Positions 1 through 11,789 of a stretch of 64,000 bases of DNA are shown here, piece by piece. Each line of letters begins with the position of its first letter. The first letter of the stretch is position 1. A program made the position numbers and the translations under genes. Under the pieces are notes generated by a model, which did no database searches, was not told the origin of the DNA, and saw only the letters and a list, made by a program, of their open reading frames with translations. This DNA is from Torymus aiolomorphi (Eukaryota > Arthropoda > Insecta > Hymenoptera > Torymidae). The DNA lies in assembly GCA_036365515.1 (NCBI GenBank), contig CM070877.1:67242022-67306021 (forward strand), read 5' to 3'.

Positions 1-2
1 TA

Positions 3-329
3 GTGAGCCTTGGAAGCGCGGACCTTGTCAGAGAGGTGATGAAATTGAAGCGTAAACTCTCCAACAGTTACCTAACATCGTCGGACATCAAGTCTGAGCT
101 GCTTGGACCAGTTTCTGCCGCCTGCATGCCAAGTTCTAGGATATTTTTTAATGAAATGATGCCCCGAGAAAAACTTTTGTTTTTTAAGAATTTGAGGCCC
201 ATTGTTCAGGGGCTGGGCTTCAAATACGTCTGGCATGCGGGTGGTAAGTTTCTGGTTCGACGCAGGATCGGAGAGCGTGCGCACGTATTCGCTTCAGCTG
301 CCGACTTGCAAGCCATTCAAACGGCGTAG
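3..329 (+). pseudogene. LINE ORF1 C-terminal part (FP/ORF1p-like C-terminal domain)
   Basis: Open frame of 108 residues entering from the left edge. Its second half has the layout of the C-terminal nucleic-acid-binding domain shared by LINE ORF1 proteins and baculovirus FP proteins: a GFKYVWHAGGKFLVRR strand pair, then GERAHVFASAADLQAI. It would bind element RNA in the RNP. The last 60 bp recur at 2290-2350 as the start of copy 2, which ties both copies to one family. The N-terminal half lies outside the window. Confidence 0.6.
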
Positions 330-678
330 CAGTCTGCTCCCAAGCAACATCTGCCCAAAATTATTTCGCCAACTGATGTACTTATAAAGAGCAGCAATGC
401 TGTGAAGAGGCAGGGGGCAGCACAGGTGGTCGAGTCGGCACCGACCTTGTGACTGGGTCCGACTTCTATTGGTGGAGGAGGGGATGGGTGCGCGCTCAAG
501 GCGGGGTTTTTAAACATTAATTCCATCAGGCCGCGACTAAGTAATCTTCGCATGTATCTGGCAGAGGATCCTTCCTATCACCTTTTTGGTATAGCGGAAT
601 CGTGGCTGGGCCCAATTGTCATCGACAGCCTCATTCAGATAGAGGGCTACTCGGTAATTAGGCAGGATCGCAATATAA

Positions 679-1791
679 ATGAAGGCCTTTGACACCATTT
701 CACCGACAAAACTTCTGTGCAAACTCCGCAGGCTGGGATTCTCCAGGTCGGCTCTCCTGTGGATTAAAACATACTTACAAGGTCGTTCCCAGATGGTTAT
801 TTCCAATAAAAGCGGAAATTCGGATTGGCTGGAAACTAATCTGGGAGTTCCGCAGGGTTCCGTCCTGGGTCCTCTGCTGTTTTCTCTCTACGTAAACGAC
901 GTACGCGACAGATTCGACGGACATACTATCAAACATATATTTTACGCAGACGACCTACAAATTTATCTGCACACCACCAAGGACAAAATCTTGGAGGGTA
1001 TAGCTCAGCTATCTGATGCGGCACGAATGGTGGCTGAACGGGCTGAGAGCTCTGGATTACATCTCAATGCTGGCAAGACCAAAGCAATCCTATTTGGCTC
1101 GAGGACAGGTGTGAATTATGCAAACTCGTTGAGATTGCAGGGTATTGGTCTGCCTTCTGGGGCGCTTGTTCCATTCAGTAGCGAAGTCGTGAGTCTCGGT
1201 ATTACTCTTGATAGCAAATTAACAAGCAAACCGCACATTGAACAACTCGCAAAGAAAGTCAACAAAGCCCTATACAGTTTGCGGTTTACTAGGGCATGTA
1301 CCATCGAGACCCTCCGCAAAAGACTAGTTGAGTCATTAGTGCAACCTCACCTTGACTATTGTATGGTGGTATATATGGACGCATCCAAAGATCAATGTGA
1401 GAGGGTGCAACGATTAAGCAATGCATGTGTGAGGTATATCACTGAGACTAGGAAGGATGAGCACATAACCCCCGACAGGAAACGCCTGGGCTGGCTCCGT
1501 ACGGACTCACGCAGACTTTACTTCGCAGCACTACTAATGTGTAAAATACTACGACTGCGTGAGCCCAGTTATTTGGCTGCCTTGTTCACGGAGCACAAGC
1601 CTAGGCCTACCAGCAGTGGTGTGCAGCCAGAACTTAAAACCCCTGCCTTGAACTACAAAACGAGCGATAGGGCATTTCAAGTTCAAAGTGTAAAACTCTG
1701 GAATTCTCTCCCCCCCTCCCTACGCCACTTACCATCATTTTCGTCCTTCAAGAGGGCGGTGCGCCGGCATCTATTTGAGCTTGACACCTAG
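679..1791 (+). pseudogene. LINE reverse transcriptase, 3' part
   Basis: Frame of 370 residues covering the palm through the C-terminal domain of a LINE reverse transcriptase. Visible motifs are AFDTI (residues 3-7, end of the first palm motif), GVPQGSVLGPLLFSLYVND and the catalytic FYADDLQIYL. The C-terminal region has DYCMVVYMDAS and LWNSLPPSLR, as is usual in CR1/Jockey-group ORF2 proteins. The ATG at 679 is an artefact of the internal deletion, so this is the tail of a longer ORF2. It would copy element RNA at the nick but lacks its endonuclease. Confidence 0.85.
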
Positions 1792-2180
1792 CCTCTCTAT
1801 GTGGGCTGGAAGCTGCCAGCACGGGGACCTTCTATTATTTAGATTTGCGCTTTTGACAAAGCGGAACTTAGATCTGCGAGTTTGACTAAGCAGCTGTATT
1901 ACTCTTACTGTGATATTATAAAACATGTTATTACTGTGATTTTTTTTCCTGTACCAGCTGTGATATTTCTTTATTTATTTGTAGTATTATTTCTCTAATT
2001 TGAATGTCTGCGTATTTATTACTATGTATTTTATTTACGTTATTACTATAGTGTTTTATTCACTTTTAAACATTGTATTTTTATATATTTTACTGTTTTA
2101 TTTTGTTATCTATCTTATTCGACTGTAAAATATGCACTGCATAAAATCTTGTATTAATTTTTTTGCCGCGAAGGCAAATA

Positions 2181-2183
<3 letters not shown>

Positions 2184-2249
<66 letters not shown>

Positions 2250-2273
2250 TCTCCCTCTCTCCCTCTCTCTCTC
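2184..2273 (+). repeat. (TC)n microsatellite, 3' tail of LINE copy 1
   Basis: About 90 bp of almost pure TC repeat directly after AATAAAG and directly before the truncated 5' end of LINE copy 2. Confidence 0.95.
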
Positions 2274-2518
2274 TGGCCAGGCGGAGGGGTAAGGAGCGCG
2301 CGCATGTATTTGCATCGGCTGCCGATTTGCAAGCCATACAAACGGCGTGTCAGACCGCCAACGGAACTAAACGGCCAAATACAAACGGGTCAAATACTGA
2401 CAAGAACGAAGACGGTACACCACGTGACCGTACGGAGCCGGAACTGACAAGCAATTCGGTAGCGCCATCTTGACCAGTTGGGCTCGGAGATGCAGAGAAG
2501 GGGGGGAGATCCCTTAGG

Positions 2519-4306
2519 GTGGGGTTCCTCAATGTGAACTCAATTAGGGCTCATATTGAGGGGCTCCGTTCTTATTTATCTACCAACTCAGATTATGACA
2601 TCTTTGGGATTGCGGAGACATGGCTGGGCTCGGTCGTGGATGATAGCCTCATTCAGATTCGGGGATTTAAATTACTTCGTCAGGATCGTAATGTGAATGG
2701 AGGGGGTGTCGCCCTGTATGTGCGCAATACACTTAAAGTAAATACATTGGCTGTTTCTAATACTCAGGGCCCGGGTAAACCAGGGATCCCGGAGTATTTA
2801 TTCTGTAGTATACAGCAGGGTGACTCTCCTCCGATTCTGATAGGTGTCATATACAGACCCCCTAAGATTCCCATGCAGAAGGACACCGATTTATTTAACA
2901 TCTTACGCGATCTCTGCAGTGACTTTAGTCACAAAGTCATCATGGGAGATCTGAATGCGGACCTATTATCTGAGTCCGATGACGCTAACACTATTAAGCG
3001 TTTAACGGAGGAGCTAACCTTGCAGTTAGTCCGCCATGGCCCGACTCATCACACCCCATCCTCTCACACCTGGATTGACGTGATGTTGACAGACGAAAAC
3101 GATACAATACGGGACTTTAAGAATGAATGGTTGCCCAATCTTGGTAAACATTGCATCATAGATGTCACTATAGATGTTTTTACTCCTACTCTCCCTAGAG
3201 AGTCTTTCACGTATCGAGATTTCAAAGGTATTGACACACCATCCCTTCTAGATGTACTCTCTCGAAGTGATTGGGCGGCCATGAATTCTATTGAAACCGA
3301 TTTGGAGGGAGCGCTGAACATTCTTAATGAGAATCTAAATGTAGCTATTAATAATTTGGCGCCACAAAAGGTGGTTTGCCCTAATAAGAAACATGCTCCT
3401 TGGTTTGGACCGGAGTTGAGGCAACTCATTGACAAACGTGATGCTACGCACAGGCGCTACAAACGCACTGGTCGAGCGGATTTGCTTGATGAGTTTCTTC
3501 GGCTCAATAACGAGGTAGATGCGCGATCATCTCAAGAGCGAAGTGCCTTCCTTATTAAACATCTTTCGGAAGCTCTTGATGATAATAAAAACATTTGGAA
3601 GGAAATGCGTAATTTTGGCCTCATACCTAAGAAAAAAGAAGATGAGTTATTTGGATTTTCTCCGGATGAGTTGAACAATCACTTTGCGGGAGTCTCAGCC
3701 TCTCCTCACGAAAATCTCGAGGAAGCAATGGATACGATTTTATCAGCTGATGATGAGGGATTTTCTTTCAGTCCCATTAACCTCAGCGACGTTGTCCTTG
3801 CTATATCCCACTTTTCCTCTCAAGCGAAAGGTGCTGATGGGATTCCGCAAAACGTGATAGTGAAAGCTCTACCGATTATTGGCGAGTATGTTGTTAAAAT
3901 ATTCAATACCTCTTTTGCTCAGGGCGTCTTTCCGAGTACCTGGAAACAGGCACAGATCTTAGCTTTGAAAAAGTCCTCGACTCCAGAGAGTGCTGCGGAC
4001 TTTCGTCCGATAGCACTTCTCTGCTTCCTTTCCAAGGTGCTCGAAAAGATTGCCCACGGACAAATCACGGAGTATTTAGAGAAAAACAAAATTTTAGATC
4101 CCCTCCAGACCGGTTTCAGAAAACACCACAGCACACAGACTGCGTTATTAAAGCTGACTGAAGACGCACGCATGGCCATGGACAGAAAGAAGGTGACGCT
4201 TTTGCTCCTTTTTGATTTTAGCAAAGCGTTCGACACCATCTCACCTACGAAACTTATATGCAATTTAGACGACTGGGGTTCTCTAGGATGGCTCTCCTGT
4301 GGGTAA
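2519..4306 (+). pseudogene. LINE ORF2: endonuclease and N-terminal RT
   Basis: 595-residue frame. Residues 1-230 are an APE-type endonuclease, which nicks target DNA to prime reverse transcription. Visible motifs are LNVNSIRAH, GIAETWLG (catalytic Glu), VIYRPP, MGDLNADLL and LGKHCIIDVTID. Residues 430-580 are the fingers and first palm motifs of the RT: GADGIPQNVIVKA, FRPIALLCFLSKVLEK, TGFRKHHSTQTALL and LLLFDFSKAFDTI. Aligning with copy 1 around 4257-4295 shows one missing base, after which the frame ends in about 13 nonsense residues. The RT continues in the next entry. Confidence 0.9.
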
Positions 4307-5331
4307 AATCATATTTACAAGGCCGGAGCCAGATGGTGATTTCTAATAAAAATGGAAATTCGGATTGGTTGGACACTAATCTGGGCGTCCCACAGGGTTC
4401 AGTCCTGGGACCACTGTTGTTTAGCTTGTATGTAAATGACTTACAGGACTTACTTGACGGTCGCGCGGTAAGTCACCTTTTCTACGCGGATGACCTCCAG
4501 ATCTATCTACATACGACCAAAGATAAATTCCGCGAGGGCATGGCTCGATTGGCGGTAACGGCACGGCTTGTTGCTGAGTGGGCGGGGAGCTCTGGCTTGC
4601 GTCTCAACCCAGGCAAAACGAAGGCAATATTTTTTGGTACAAGAAAGAACGTGAATGATATAAATTCATGGAACTTGCCTGGAATTGAGATACAGGATGG
4701 AGTGATTGTCCCATTTAGTGACTTGGTCGTGAGTCTCGGTGTTACACTTGACAGTAAACTCACTTGGAAGCCGCAAGTTGACTCCATTACTAAGAAAGTC
4801 AATAAATCCCTCTACAGCTTGCGGTTTATTAGGGATTGTACCACCGAGACTTTACGGAAGAGGCTAGTCGAGTCCTTAGTCCAACCGTATCTGGATTATT
4901 GTGCTGTGGTATACCTCGACGCTTCGGACGAACAGAAGCTACGTCTACAACGACTTAGTAATTCAGGTGTGAGATACATCTTTGGGGTTAGGCGGGACGA
5001 ACACATCACTCCCTACAGGAAGCGTCTCGGCTGGCTACGTATGGACTCGACGCGGCTCTATTTTGAAGCCCTTTTGCTTTTCAAAATCACTAGACTACGT
5101 GAGCCGGAATATTTAGTACAGTTCTTTAAAGCCCATGTGCCGAGGCCTTCCAGTAGAGGCGTCCCGCCTGAACTCAATATTCCCAATGTGAGTACAGAGA
5201 CGGGTGTCAGAGCATTTCAAGTCCATGGAGCCCGTCTCTGGAACTCCCTCCCCTCCGGCCTCCGAAATTCTCCATCGTTAACATCTTTTAAAGGGGCGGT
5301 GCGCCGTTACCTTCTTGGTCTTGACACCTAG
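4258..5331 (+). pseudogene. LINE ORF2 continued: RT palm, thumb and C-terminal domain
   Basis: 357-residue frame overlapping the previous one by 49 bases in a different phase, so it continues ORF2 after the frameshift. The RT catalytic box FYADDLQIYL is at residues 75-84, preceded by GVPQGSVLGPLLFSLYVND. The C-terminal part (LVQPYLDYCAVVYLDAS, LWNSLPSGLR) matches copy 1 residue by residue with moderate divergence. All visible catalytic residues are intact; only the indel prevents a complete ORF2. Confidence 0.9.
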
Positions 5332-5712
5332 CTCCCTGTTAGTGGGGGAAAGTGACATCTCATAACCAAACTGTATAGTTAGTTATAAGATTATTTGCTG
5401 TGATTTTTCTCAATATGACTTGGCTCATCGAGCCTTAACACTGTGATAGTATCCTTCGCGGGGGATAAATTAATTCAATAGCTTACTATAGTAAGTAATG
5501 CGACGTTGCCTAATGGCCTGATAAAATAGTCATTTTATCTGTGATAAATATTTTTACCTTGACCAAAAATTGAATTGTGATCTATGTATTTTTATACTTG
5601 AAGCTTATAGCTGTATATTAACAATTTGTAAATAATTGTAATTTTATTTTTTAGCCCTTGTGGCCGAATAAAGGTTGTTCTATTCTATCTATCTCTCTCT
5701 CTAACTCACGGC

Positions 5713-6380
5713 GATTCGGGCTTTCCTCCTGCGCCGCTGACTACGAACTGCATTGTTCCCCTCTTACCTTTTTAATTGAATAAATGCAATGAGTTACATT
5801 TTACTTTCTGCGAGTGCTTATTTTTATTTCGTTCTCTCTCTCTCTCTTCAGCCGGTATGTGTAGACCCTTCTGCTCCTGCTAATTTGTGGCTTTCATTAA
5901 GCATTATTTTCTCTCCTCGGAGGAAAATTTCTATAGGAAAAGGCGCCCCAGACGGCACTCAAACTTCCAGCCCAAAGACTGTGAGGCATTGCCCAGTTTT
6001 ATGTGCCAGGGACCTTTTCCTGTACACGCTGACACCCTAACCTCACTCTGTCACTGCGCTCGTGAGAACCAAGCACCACCTAACTACCATCGCCTAATGC
6101 CCAGCCTCACTGCTGGTAGCCTGCGTCAGACTCGAGCCATCACTGCTACATTACACTACTGCACCGTTGCGCCGCTGACCACCACCTAGCTGCAACTGCA
6201 CTGCATCGCGTGCTGCATCGTGCTGTAGCCCATCTTCTGCTTCGTTGCATCGGCCCGTCCAATACCAGCTGTAAGGACCAGATTGGCTGTGTCATCATCT
6301 GCTGGTACGCCGACGACCTTCATCAGCTGTTTTTTATCTAAGAAGTTCTTTGCGTTAGTCAGCGTTTTTCTCTTGCATCT
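5713..6380. other. No confident gene; possible 5' region of the next LINE
   Basis: C-rich stretch with no convincing coding frame. It contains a short TC run near 5835. It may be the 5' UTR of the decayed LINE that follows. Confidence 0.4.
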
Positions 6381-6715
6381 GCCATGCCCAGCTCATTTTG
6401 CGCAGCTCGAGCGCGAGCCAGGTGCCCCCATCGCTACGACTCGATAGCGCCCCTCCGCTCAGTCTCTTATCTGCGATCTACCTTATCGGCTGTTACCATC
6501 TTACTGCGTGCGTACGCTCAATTACCATCGGGCACGGCAGTAATTTTAAACTCGTTTTTTAAACTTTTACTTTGCAAGCTTTTAAGCTTGTATATTTATA
6601 CTATTTAACTGGTACTATTTTAACTCCTAATTTTAGACCGAACTTGGCTATCACGTGAGACACTTACCATGTAATCGGCGCTAGCATTAGCCATCAATTT
6701 TATATTTTATATGTC

Positions 6716-7660
6716 GTGTGTCCACTCTCGCTGGACATAAACGGTCGACGTTGCCCTGGCTGCGAAGTTAGGATCGTTCGTGGAAACTCATCACTATCCG
6801 CGTATGCAACTTGTAAGCGTGTTTTTCACCAGCCGTGTCCTTCTCTCACTGCACCTGGCACACCACTAATCTGCGCTAATTGTATCGCCCCGCCTAACGC
6901 CGTCTCCAGTACCGTTCGCGCGGGTGGAGAAACCGTAGCCGACGCCCCGTCTACTTATCCGCTCTCGTCTACGACTTATGCATCCACGCACTCGACCACG
7001 CCTACCGCAAACAGCCAAGCAGCCATGAAACGGGCTTCAACTCCTTCTTCATCTTTGATCTCCAGCCTTGAAAACGCACTGTCCTGCCGTGGACACGGGC
7101 CAACAACATCAGGAGCAGGCGAGCGGTGTCGCGTTCACGGCACAATCATTCTTTGATGTTGCAGCCCAGGCCACGATAAACAGCGAAGCGCCCCCATATT
7201 TCCTGTTATATACAACACAAGGCTGAATTCGCGAACATTTGCACTCAAATCGCTGGTATCACAAAACCGTCGACGGCGCATCCACAAAGAAAGATCCGTG
7301 TGAGATCATTATCAGAGGCCTCTCGCCTGCGCTTGCTCGCATAAACAAGCAAATCACCACCGCACTTGTTGTCGCACTGCAGCTTCCGGACTACACCTAG
7401 CACGTCGTAGGCTGGCGTGAATGGAGCCCGGAAAGCCGTGCTACACAGGCCGAATGAGTACAGCAAGAAGTAGCCCAGTCCTCTGTAGACACTGCATAAC
7501 CGCAAGTCTTCCAGCAATCGATGCGTGGTCTGGTCTTATCCTCTCTTCTCTCTTTATGCGTGACTCTGTCCTCAAAAAGGCGCCGCTTCTGCGTAATCTC
7601 ACCTGCCAGACGATTTTTGGAGCAGGAGGAAACGCATCTCTATCTGTGAACGTGCTGTAG
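6716..7660 (+). pseudogene. LINE ORF1 with PHD-like zinc finger
   Basis: Frame 6716-7156 carries a Cys/His cluster, CPGCEVRI, CKRVFHQPC and ICANC, with PHD-finger-like spacing; such fingers occur in ORF1 of CR1-type LINEs. Further pieces of the same protein appear in other frames to about 7800: SVLKKAPLLRNLTCQTIFG and VTVFMRPTKNGPLVPI resemble the FP/ORF1p C-terminal fold. Frameshifts at about 7150 and 7400 and stops after 7656 make it non-functional. Confidence 0.6.
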
Positions 7661-7889
7661 CTTGCAGAAGTCTACGCACTTTTAAAATACGCCACCGCTG
7701 CGTAGAAGCAGCTCGGTCATATGAGACCCGTCTTGCGCAATGTCACCGTTTTCATGCGCCCCACTAAAAACGGCCCCCTCGTGCCAATCCGCCGCGAGTC
7801 TGACATTGATGCGCTTGCCAACACGATATCATGACGTCCGTCAATCCGGCCAAATCCGCGCGTGCACTCCGGCGAACTAACAATAGGTC

Positions 7890-8640
7890 ACATTAATGTA
7901 AACCATCTGTCCCCTAACAATTTTGCATTCCTCGAGGGTAAGTGTGATGACACTCGTTTTGACATACTTATCACTACTGAGATCTTTCTACACCCGAACA
8001 TCGATGATTCTCACCTTAGCCTCGATGGTTTCAACTTTTAGCTTGCAGATCGGAAGGTGGACGGTGGCGGCGTCGGTATGTACGTCCGCGATGATTTCAC
8101 CATCCAGATACTGGCCGCCTCCGATCCGTTATTCGCCAATAAACCGGAGTTCCTCATTCTCGAGGTAACTACCTCTCACGCAAGAATTTTATTCGCTGCC
8201 GTCTACCGCCGACGACCTGCTAATTATCCCCACATGAATTCCTTGCATGCCTCTCCACTTATCTTCCCCATTTAGCTCCATAATAATCACCGGTGATTTT
8301 AACATAAACATGGCTGCTCCAACCAATCCCTCTTCCACTTGACTCCAAGCCTTCATTGACCATCACTCACTGTATCTCATCCAATCTGATCCCACCCATC
8401 ATCAACCCTGGAATAATTCTCATACCTGGATCGATTTATTCATTGTGAAAAACCCTTATCCCGTATCAAACTACATCAAATCACCCGTACCCTTCATCGC
8501 TGGCCATGATTTCACCGAACTTCCCCGTCAGCTTACAAATGCCCTTACAACTGTCTATGACGCGTGCGCCCCCTTGCGTTCGATTATACTCTCCTCTCGC
8601 CGCAAGCCCTGGGTCAGTGCTGAGATACGCTCTCTCATGT
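7890..8640 (+). pseudogene. LINE endonuclease remnant
   Basis: Broken APE-type endonuclease. Pieces readable in shifting frames are GHINVNHLSPN (7887), DILITTEIFLHPN (7966), DGGGVGMYVRDDF (8057), FAAVYRRRPA (8190) and ITGDFNINMAAP (8290). Order and spacing match the intact enzyme in LINE copy 2. The catalytic Glu region reads TEIF, so the usual ETW wording is damaged. Confidence 0.75.
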
Positions 8641-9587
8641 GATCTCGTGGCCGCGCTTACAAGGTCGCTTGCACCTCGGGCTCAGCAGCCGATCTTCACT
8701 GCCAAAAACCATCACATTGCCTCAAGCCTTGAAGAGGCATCCGGCCCCGAGGCAAAATGGAGAGAGCTCCGACGACTCCGCGTATCCGGCATCCCATCCA
8801 CCTCTCCTTTCCGTTATTTTGACCCTGCCGCCTTCAACATCCATTTCGCAGTGACGGTAAACCGCCACCCTCCCATTTCCAAGGCCGATTATAACTTCGC
8901 CTCAGAACTCCCGTTTTCAATCTCAATCGACCACCAGTTCTGTCTCCGCCCGGTCTCCGAGACTGAGGTGCTTCAAGCACTTAACCGCTCGTCTTCCAAG
9001 GCATTGGAAGCTCGCCATGAAAACAACCCTTACTCGATTCACATCACTGCTAAACTCATCCATCTTGAATGCGACATTTCCATCTGAATGGAAGAGGGCC
9101 TATATTTTGCCCGCTATCAAAAATCAGAACCCCACGCCAACCCTGAGATACGAGGCCAATCGCCCTTCTTTCTGAGTCTTCAAAAGTACTAGAGAGGCTT
9201 GTGCATGACCAACTATATGGCTACCTCCAAGTTCACGGCCTTGTTTCACCACGTCAGGCTGGATTTCGACGTGGGCATAGCATCCAGACTGCACTCCTTG
9301 GAGTACTGGAGGACGACCGGCAAGCGATTGACGACCGCATGCTAACTATACTGATTTTATTCGATTTCTCGATGGGGTTTAAATCCATCCGGCATGCCCG
9401 CATTCTAGCCAAGCTAAGAGCCCTAAATATGTCTGATCACGCGCTAAGGTGGTTCTTCAACTACCTCGCAAATCGTCTTCAGGTGGTGGTAGATGAGGAT
9501 AGCTCTGTCTCCGACTGGCTTCGTGCGACGGCAGGTGTACCGCAAGGTACTGTCCTGGATTTTAAATTTATATTTTTTGTGTACTAA
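8640..9587 (+). pseudogene. LINE reverse transcriptase remnant, 3'-truncated
   Basis: The frame at 9201-9587 gives a clear RT segment: AGFRRGHSIQTALLG, ILILFDFSMGF (normally FSKAF) and AGVPQGTVLD, after which homology stops at 9558. The YADD box is therefore missing. Upstream, 8506-9087 covers the linker and fingers (SSSKALEARHEN where the family normally reads SSSKA-GLDG). It probably lost its 3' half by deletion, since no 3' UTR or tail follows. Confidence 0.85.
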
Positions 9588-9589
9588 CA

Positions 9590-11170
9590 AAATTGATTGT
9601 GTTTAAGCACCTTTAGAGAAGCTTAGAAACTTTTATAAAAGTGAATATAACAAAATAAATTTTTTTTAGCATACAAAAATATGAATTTAAAATATTTATA
9701 ACAACTTTTAAAATTGTTCTAAATAAGAACAAACTAATTATAAACAAAACGTATATTATATCAATTATCGGGTGACGTCCACAGAGAACAATTATTTTAA
9801 TTTTTATGGTAATATGTTTTGGTTTCTGTAATTTGTATGTAACTGTTATATTTTTTCAATGTAAGTTACTTAAGCTAATGTCAGGATGGCAGCAGCCATT
9901 TGTTAATGGGAAAAAGTATATAAGTTAATTTAATGGGCCCGTAGGCTTAACCTTTCCCTTCCTCGATGATGGTAGGAGCAAGGAAAGAAATTATTTATAT
10001 TAACAAGTTGGTATGTGAAAAGATGTATATATTATTAGCATAATATAGTCCACTTTTCAAAAAAACATATTGTAGTTAAGGCAATAATATTAAGTTTTAC
10101 TATGTAATATAGTTAACAGTACCAACAACTTTTTTCTCAGTGTAACTTTATTTTTCGTAGGTTTATATCGTTATATGAAAAAATATGATTTCGTGTATCA
10201 ATTAATCACTTTTAATTCTAAAGATACATATATAAAAGTAATTGTGGAAATAAAGCAATCAAACGTAGGCAGTAAAAGCTTTGAAACAGTTTTGTAGAAC
10301 ATTTTTAAAATTGTTTTTTGCAATGCCAATTGCTTTGGAAGTTTCCATTGAAATTTGAGAAATAAAGGATTTTACTTGACTAATACGTGATAAATTAGAA
10401 TGCTCATATCTTCTCGAATTTTTATCTTAGAAAAATTTTCAAAAAGGCTTTTATAGCTTTTCATCACTACTTATGATTACGCTAATCAATCGTAATATTC
10501 ACGTTATCCGAGAGAAATCCTTGAGGTAAATATGATTTTGTTTAACAATTCACGATTTCGCGATTTGTCTTTGTCTCGCTATAATATTATTCCTGTGGAG
10601 TGCACACTTATAACTCAGGTATGAGTTAATTAGTTATGTGATAAGATATACGTGCAGCGATGAATGATTTAAAATGTAAAAAATGCTCTTTTGATAAACG
10701 GTTTTTTCGATAAAAAATTAAAACTGAGAAAAATGCGACTACGCTCACGTTTGCTCTTATGTCTAATTATTGTCTATAGGCACACTTTCTGGAGGTAGAT
10801 TTATCAAAAATATGAGTAAAAACGAAGATTTTACTAGGATCTTAAAATGTTTTGACGATAGACACTTTTTTAATAGCTTAAAAAAATAAAAAATTCACCC
10901 AAGTACGCACAGAAGTAATGAAAAATTGATGTTTGTTTTTAGTTTTATGAAAGTGCATTCGTTTATAATTACCTTTGCGATAGCAGAACATGTTCATGCA
11001 ACCAAAATTTCTTTTGGTCAAAGGTGTGCAGTCACTTCTTTAGAAACTATGCAACAGTAACACGAATATTAAAAGTTTGGGGGATTTGCCCATATGCATT
11101 TTATTTATTCTTACCTATCTTCGATGATACAGATTGGTCGCTCCGTTAGTTTGACAGCTTACATCAATCA
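9590..11170. other. AT-rich stretch, nothing recognised
   Basis: No coding frame, RNA gene or clear repeat seen. Sequence is AT-rich with many homopolymer runs. Confidence 0.6.
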
Positions 11171-11171
11171 G

Positions 11172-11267
11172 TAGTTTTATAAAATGGTTAATTGATCCTC
11201 AACGAGCAAATTCTCTACCAGTTAGTCATTTGCTCGTTGAGGATCAATTAACCATTTTATAAAACTA
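11172..11267. repeat. Perfect inverted repeat (hairpin), 40-bp arms, 16-bp loop
   Basis: Arm 11172-11211 is the exact reverse complement of 11228-11267 with 16 bases between. There is no mismatch in 40 bp, although the surroundings are diverged. It could be a very small foldback transposon or a recently formed palindrome. Confidence 0.95.
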
Positions 11268-11324
11268 TATTATTACGAGTATATAAAATTTTATAAAAAA
11301 AGCAATCAGTAGTATATATATTTT

Positions 11325-11330
<6 letters not shown>

Positions 11331-11356
<26 letters not shown>
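11331..11356. repeat. (CA)n microsatellite
   Basis: About 26 bp of CA repeat followed by TA-rich sequence. Confidence 0.9.
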
Positions 11357-11362
<6 letters not shown>

Positions 11363-11509
11363 ATATAAATTTTTTTCTGGTGTTATAATTCTTCAAGCAA
11401 TCGATTTGTGTTTAATTTCTGTTGTAGCTATCTTGGAGAAGTTGGCTGATGAAGATAGCTTTAATTTAGAAAATAATACTCTTACAATTGCAATGCACTC
11501 ATTTAGCTG

Positions 11510-11787
11510 GTAAAATATGAATAAACTCACAAGAAGTGTATACCAGGTCCGGGTAATGGGTTCACTTCAGGTTGTAGAATATGACTTCTCACATATAAAA
11601 ATGAAAGGCCGTACAATCCTAAACCCTAACACATTCATCATTTTTAGTTGTAAGAGATTCAATTTTTTAAAATTAAGTGATTTTTTTTCACCTCAAATCA
11701 CTCATTTGGCGGCTAAACCTTGCTTTTATGCCTGTAAACAAACCACAAAGCAATTTTATTTTTCAAAATATGACATATTTTAGTAAA
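11510..11787 (+). repeat. Dispersed repeat, copy A (inverted partner at 19.6 kb)
   Basis: About 275 bp that recurs in reverse complement at 19610-19880 with moderate divergence; shared landmarks include CTCATTTGGCGGCTAAACC and ACAAACCACAAAG. The 88-aa frame here is absent from copy B, so it is probably not coding. Confidence 0.85.
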
Positions 11788-11789
11788 AT

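Larger units (their letters stand above)
1..2183 (+). mobile_element. LINE copy 1 (CR1/Jockey-like), internally deleted
   Basis: Non-LTR retrotransposon copy, cut at the left edge of the window. It holds the end of ORF1, the very start of the endonuclease ORF, then a jump at about 680 straight into the reverse transcriptase. Comparison with copy 2 shows that the DNA equivalent to 2699-4222 (most of the endonuclease and the front of the RT) is missing. The 3' UTR is AT-rich and ends in AATAAAG followed by a long TC microsatellite. The clade is inferred from RT wording and ORF order, not from a phylogeny. Confidence 0.9.
2279..5712 (+). mobile_element. LINE copy 2 (same family as copy 1), 5'-truncated
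   Basis: Starts within the last codons of ORF1 (homologous to 270-330), continues through ORF2 with endonuclease and RT, and ends in a 3' UTR closing with AATAAAGG and a short TC-rich tail (5680-5705). Apart from a one-base deletion at about 4270 and the 5' truncation, the copy is well preserved and therefore fairly young. Confidence 0.92.
6384..9560 (+). mobile_element. Decayed LINE of a second CR1-like family
   Basis: Order is ORF1 with a zinc-finger and FP-like C-terminus, then an endonuclease, then an RT cut off at about 9558, where AT-rich DNA begins abruptly right after the GVPQGTVL box. Multiple stops and frameshifts in every domain mark it as much older than the two LINEs to its left. 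The left boundary is uncertain. Confidence 0.8.

Noticed and set aside
11517..11783. 88-aa ORF
   Set aside because: The inverted relative at 19.6 kb does not keep the frame, so it is repeat DNA.
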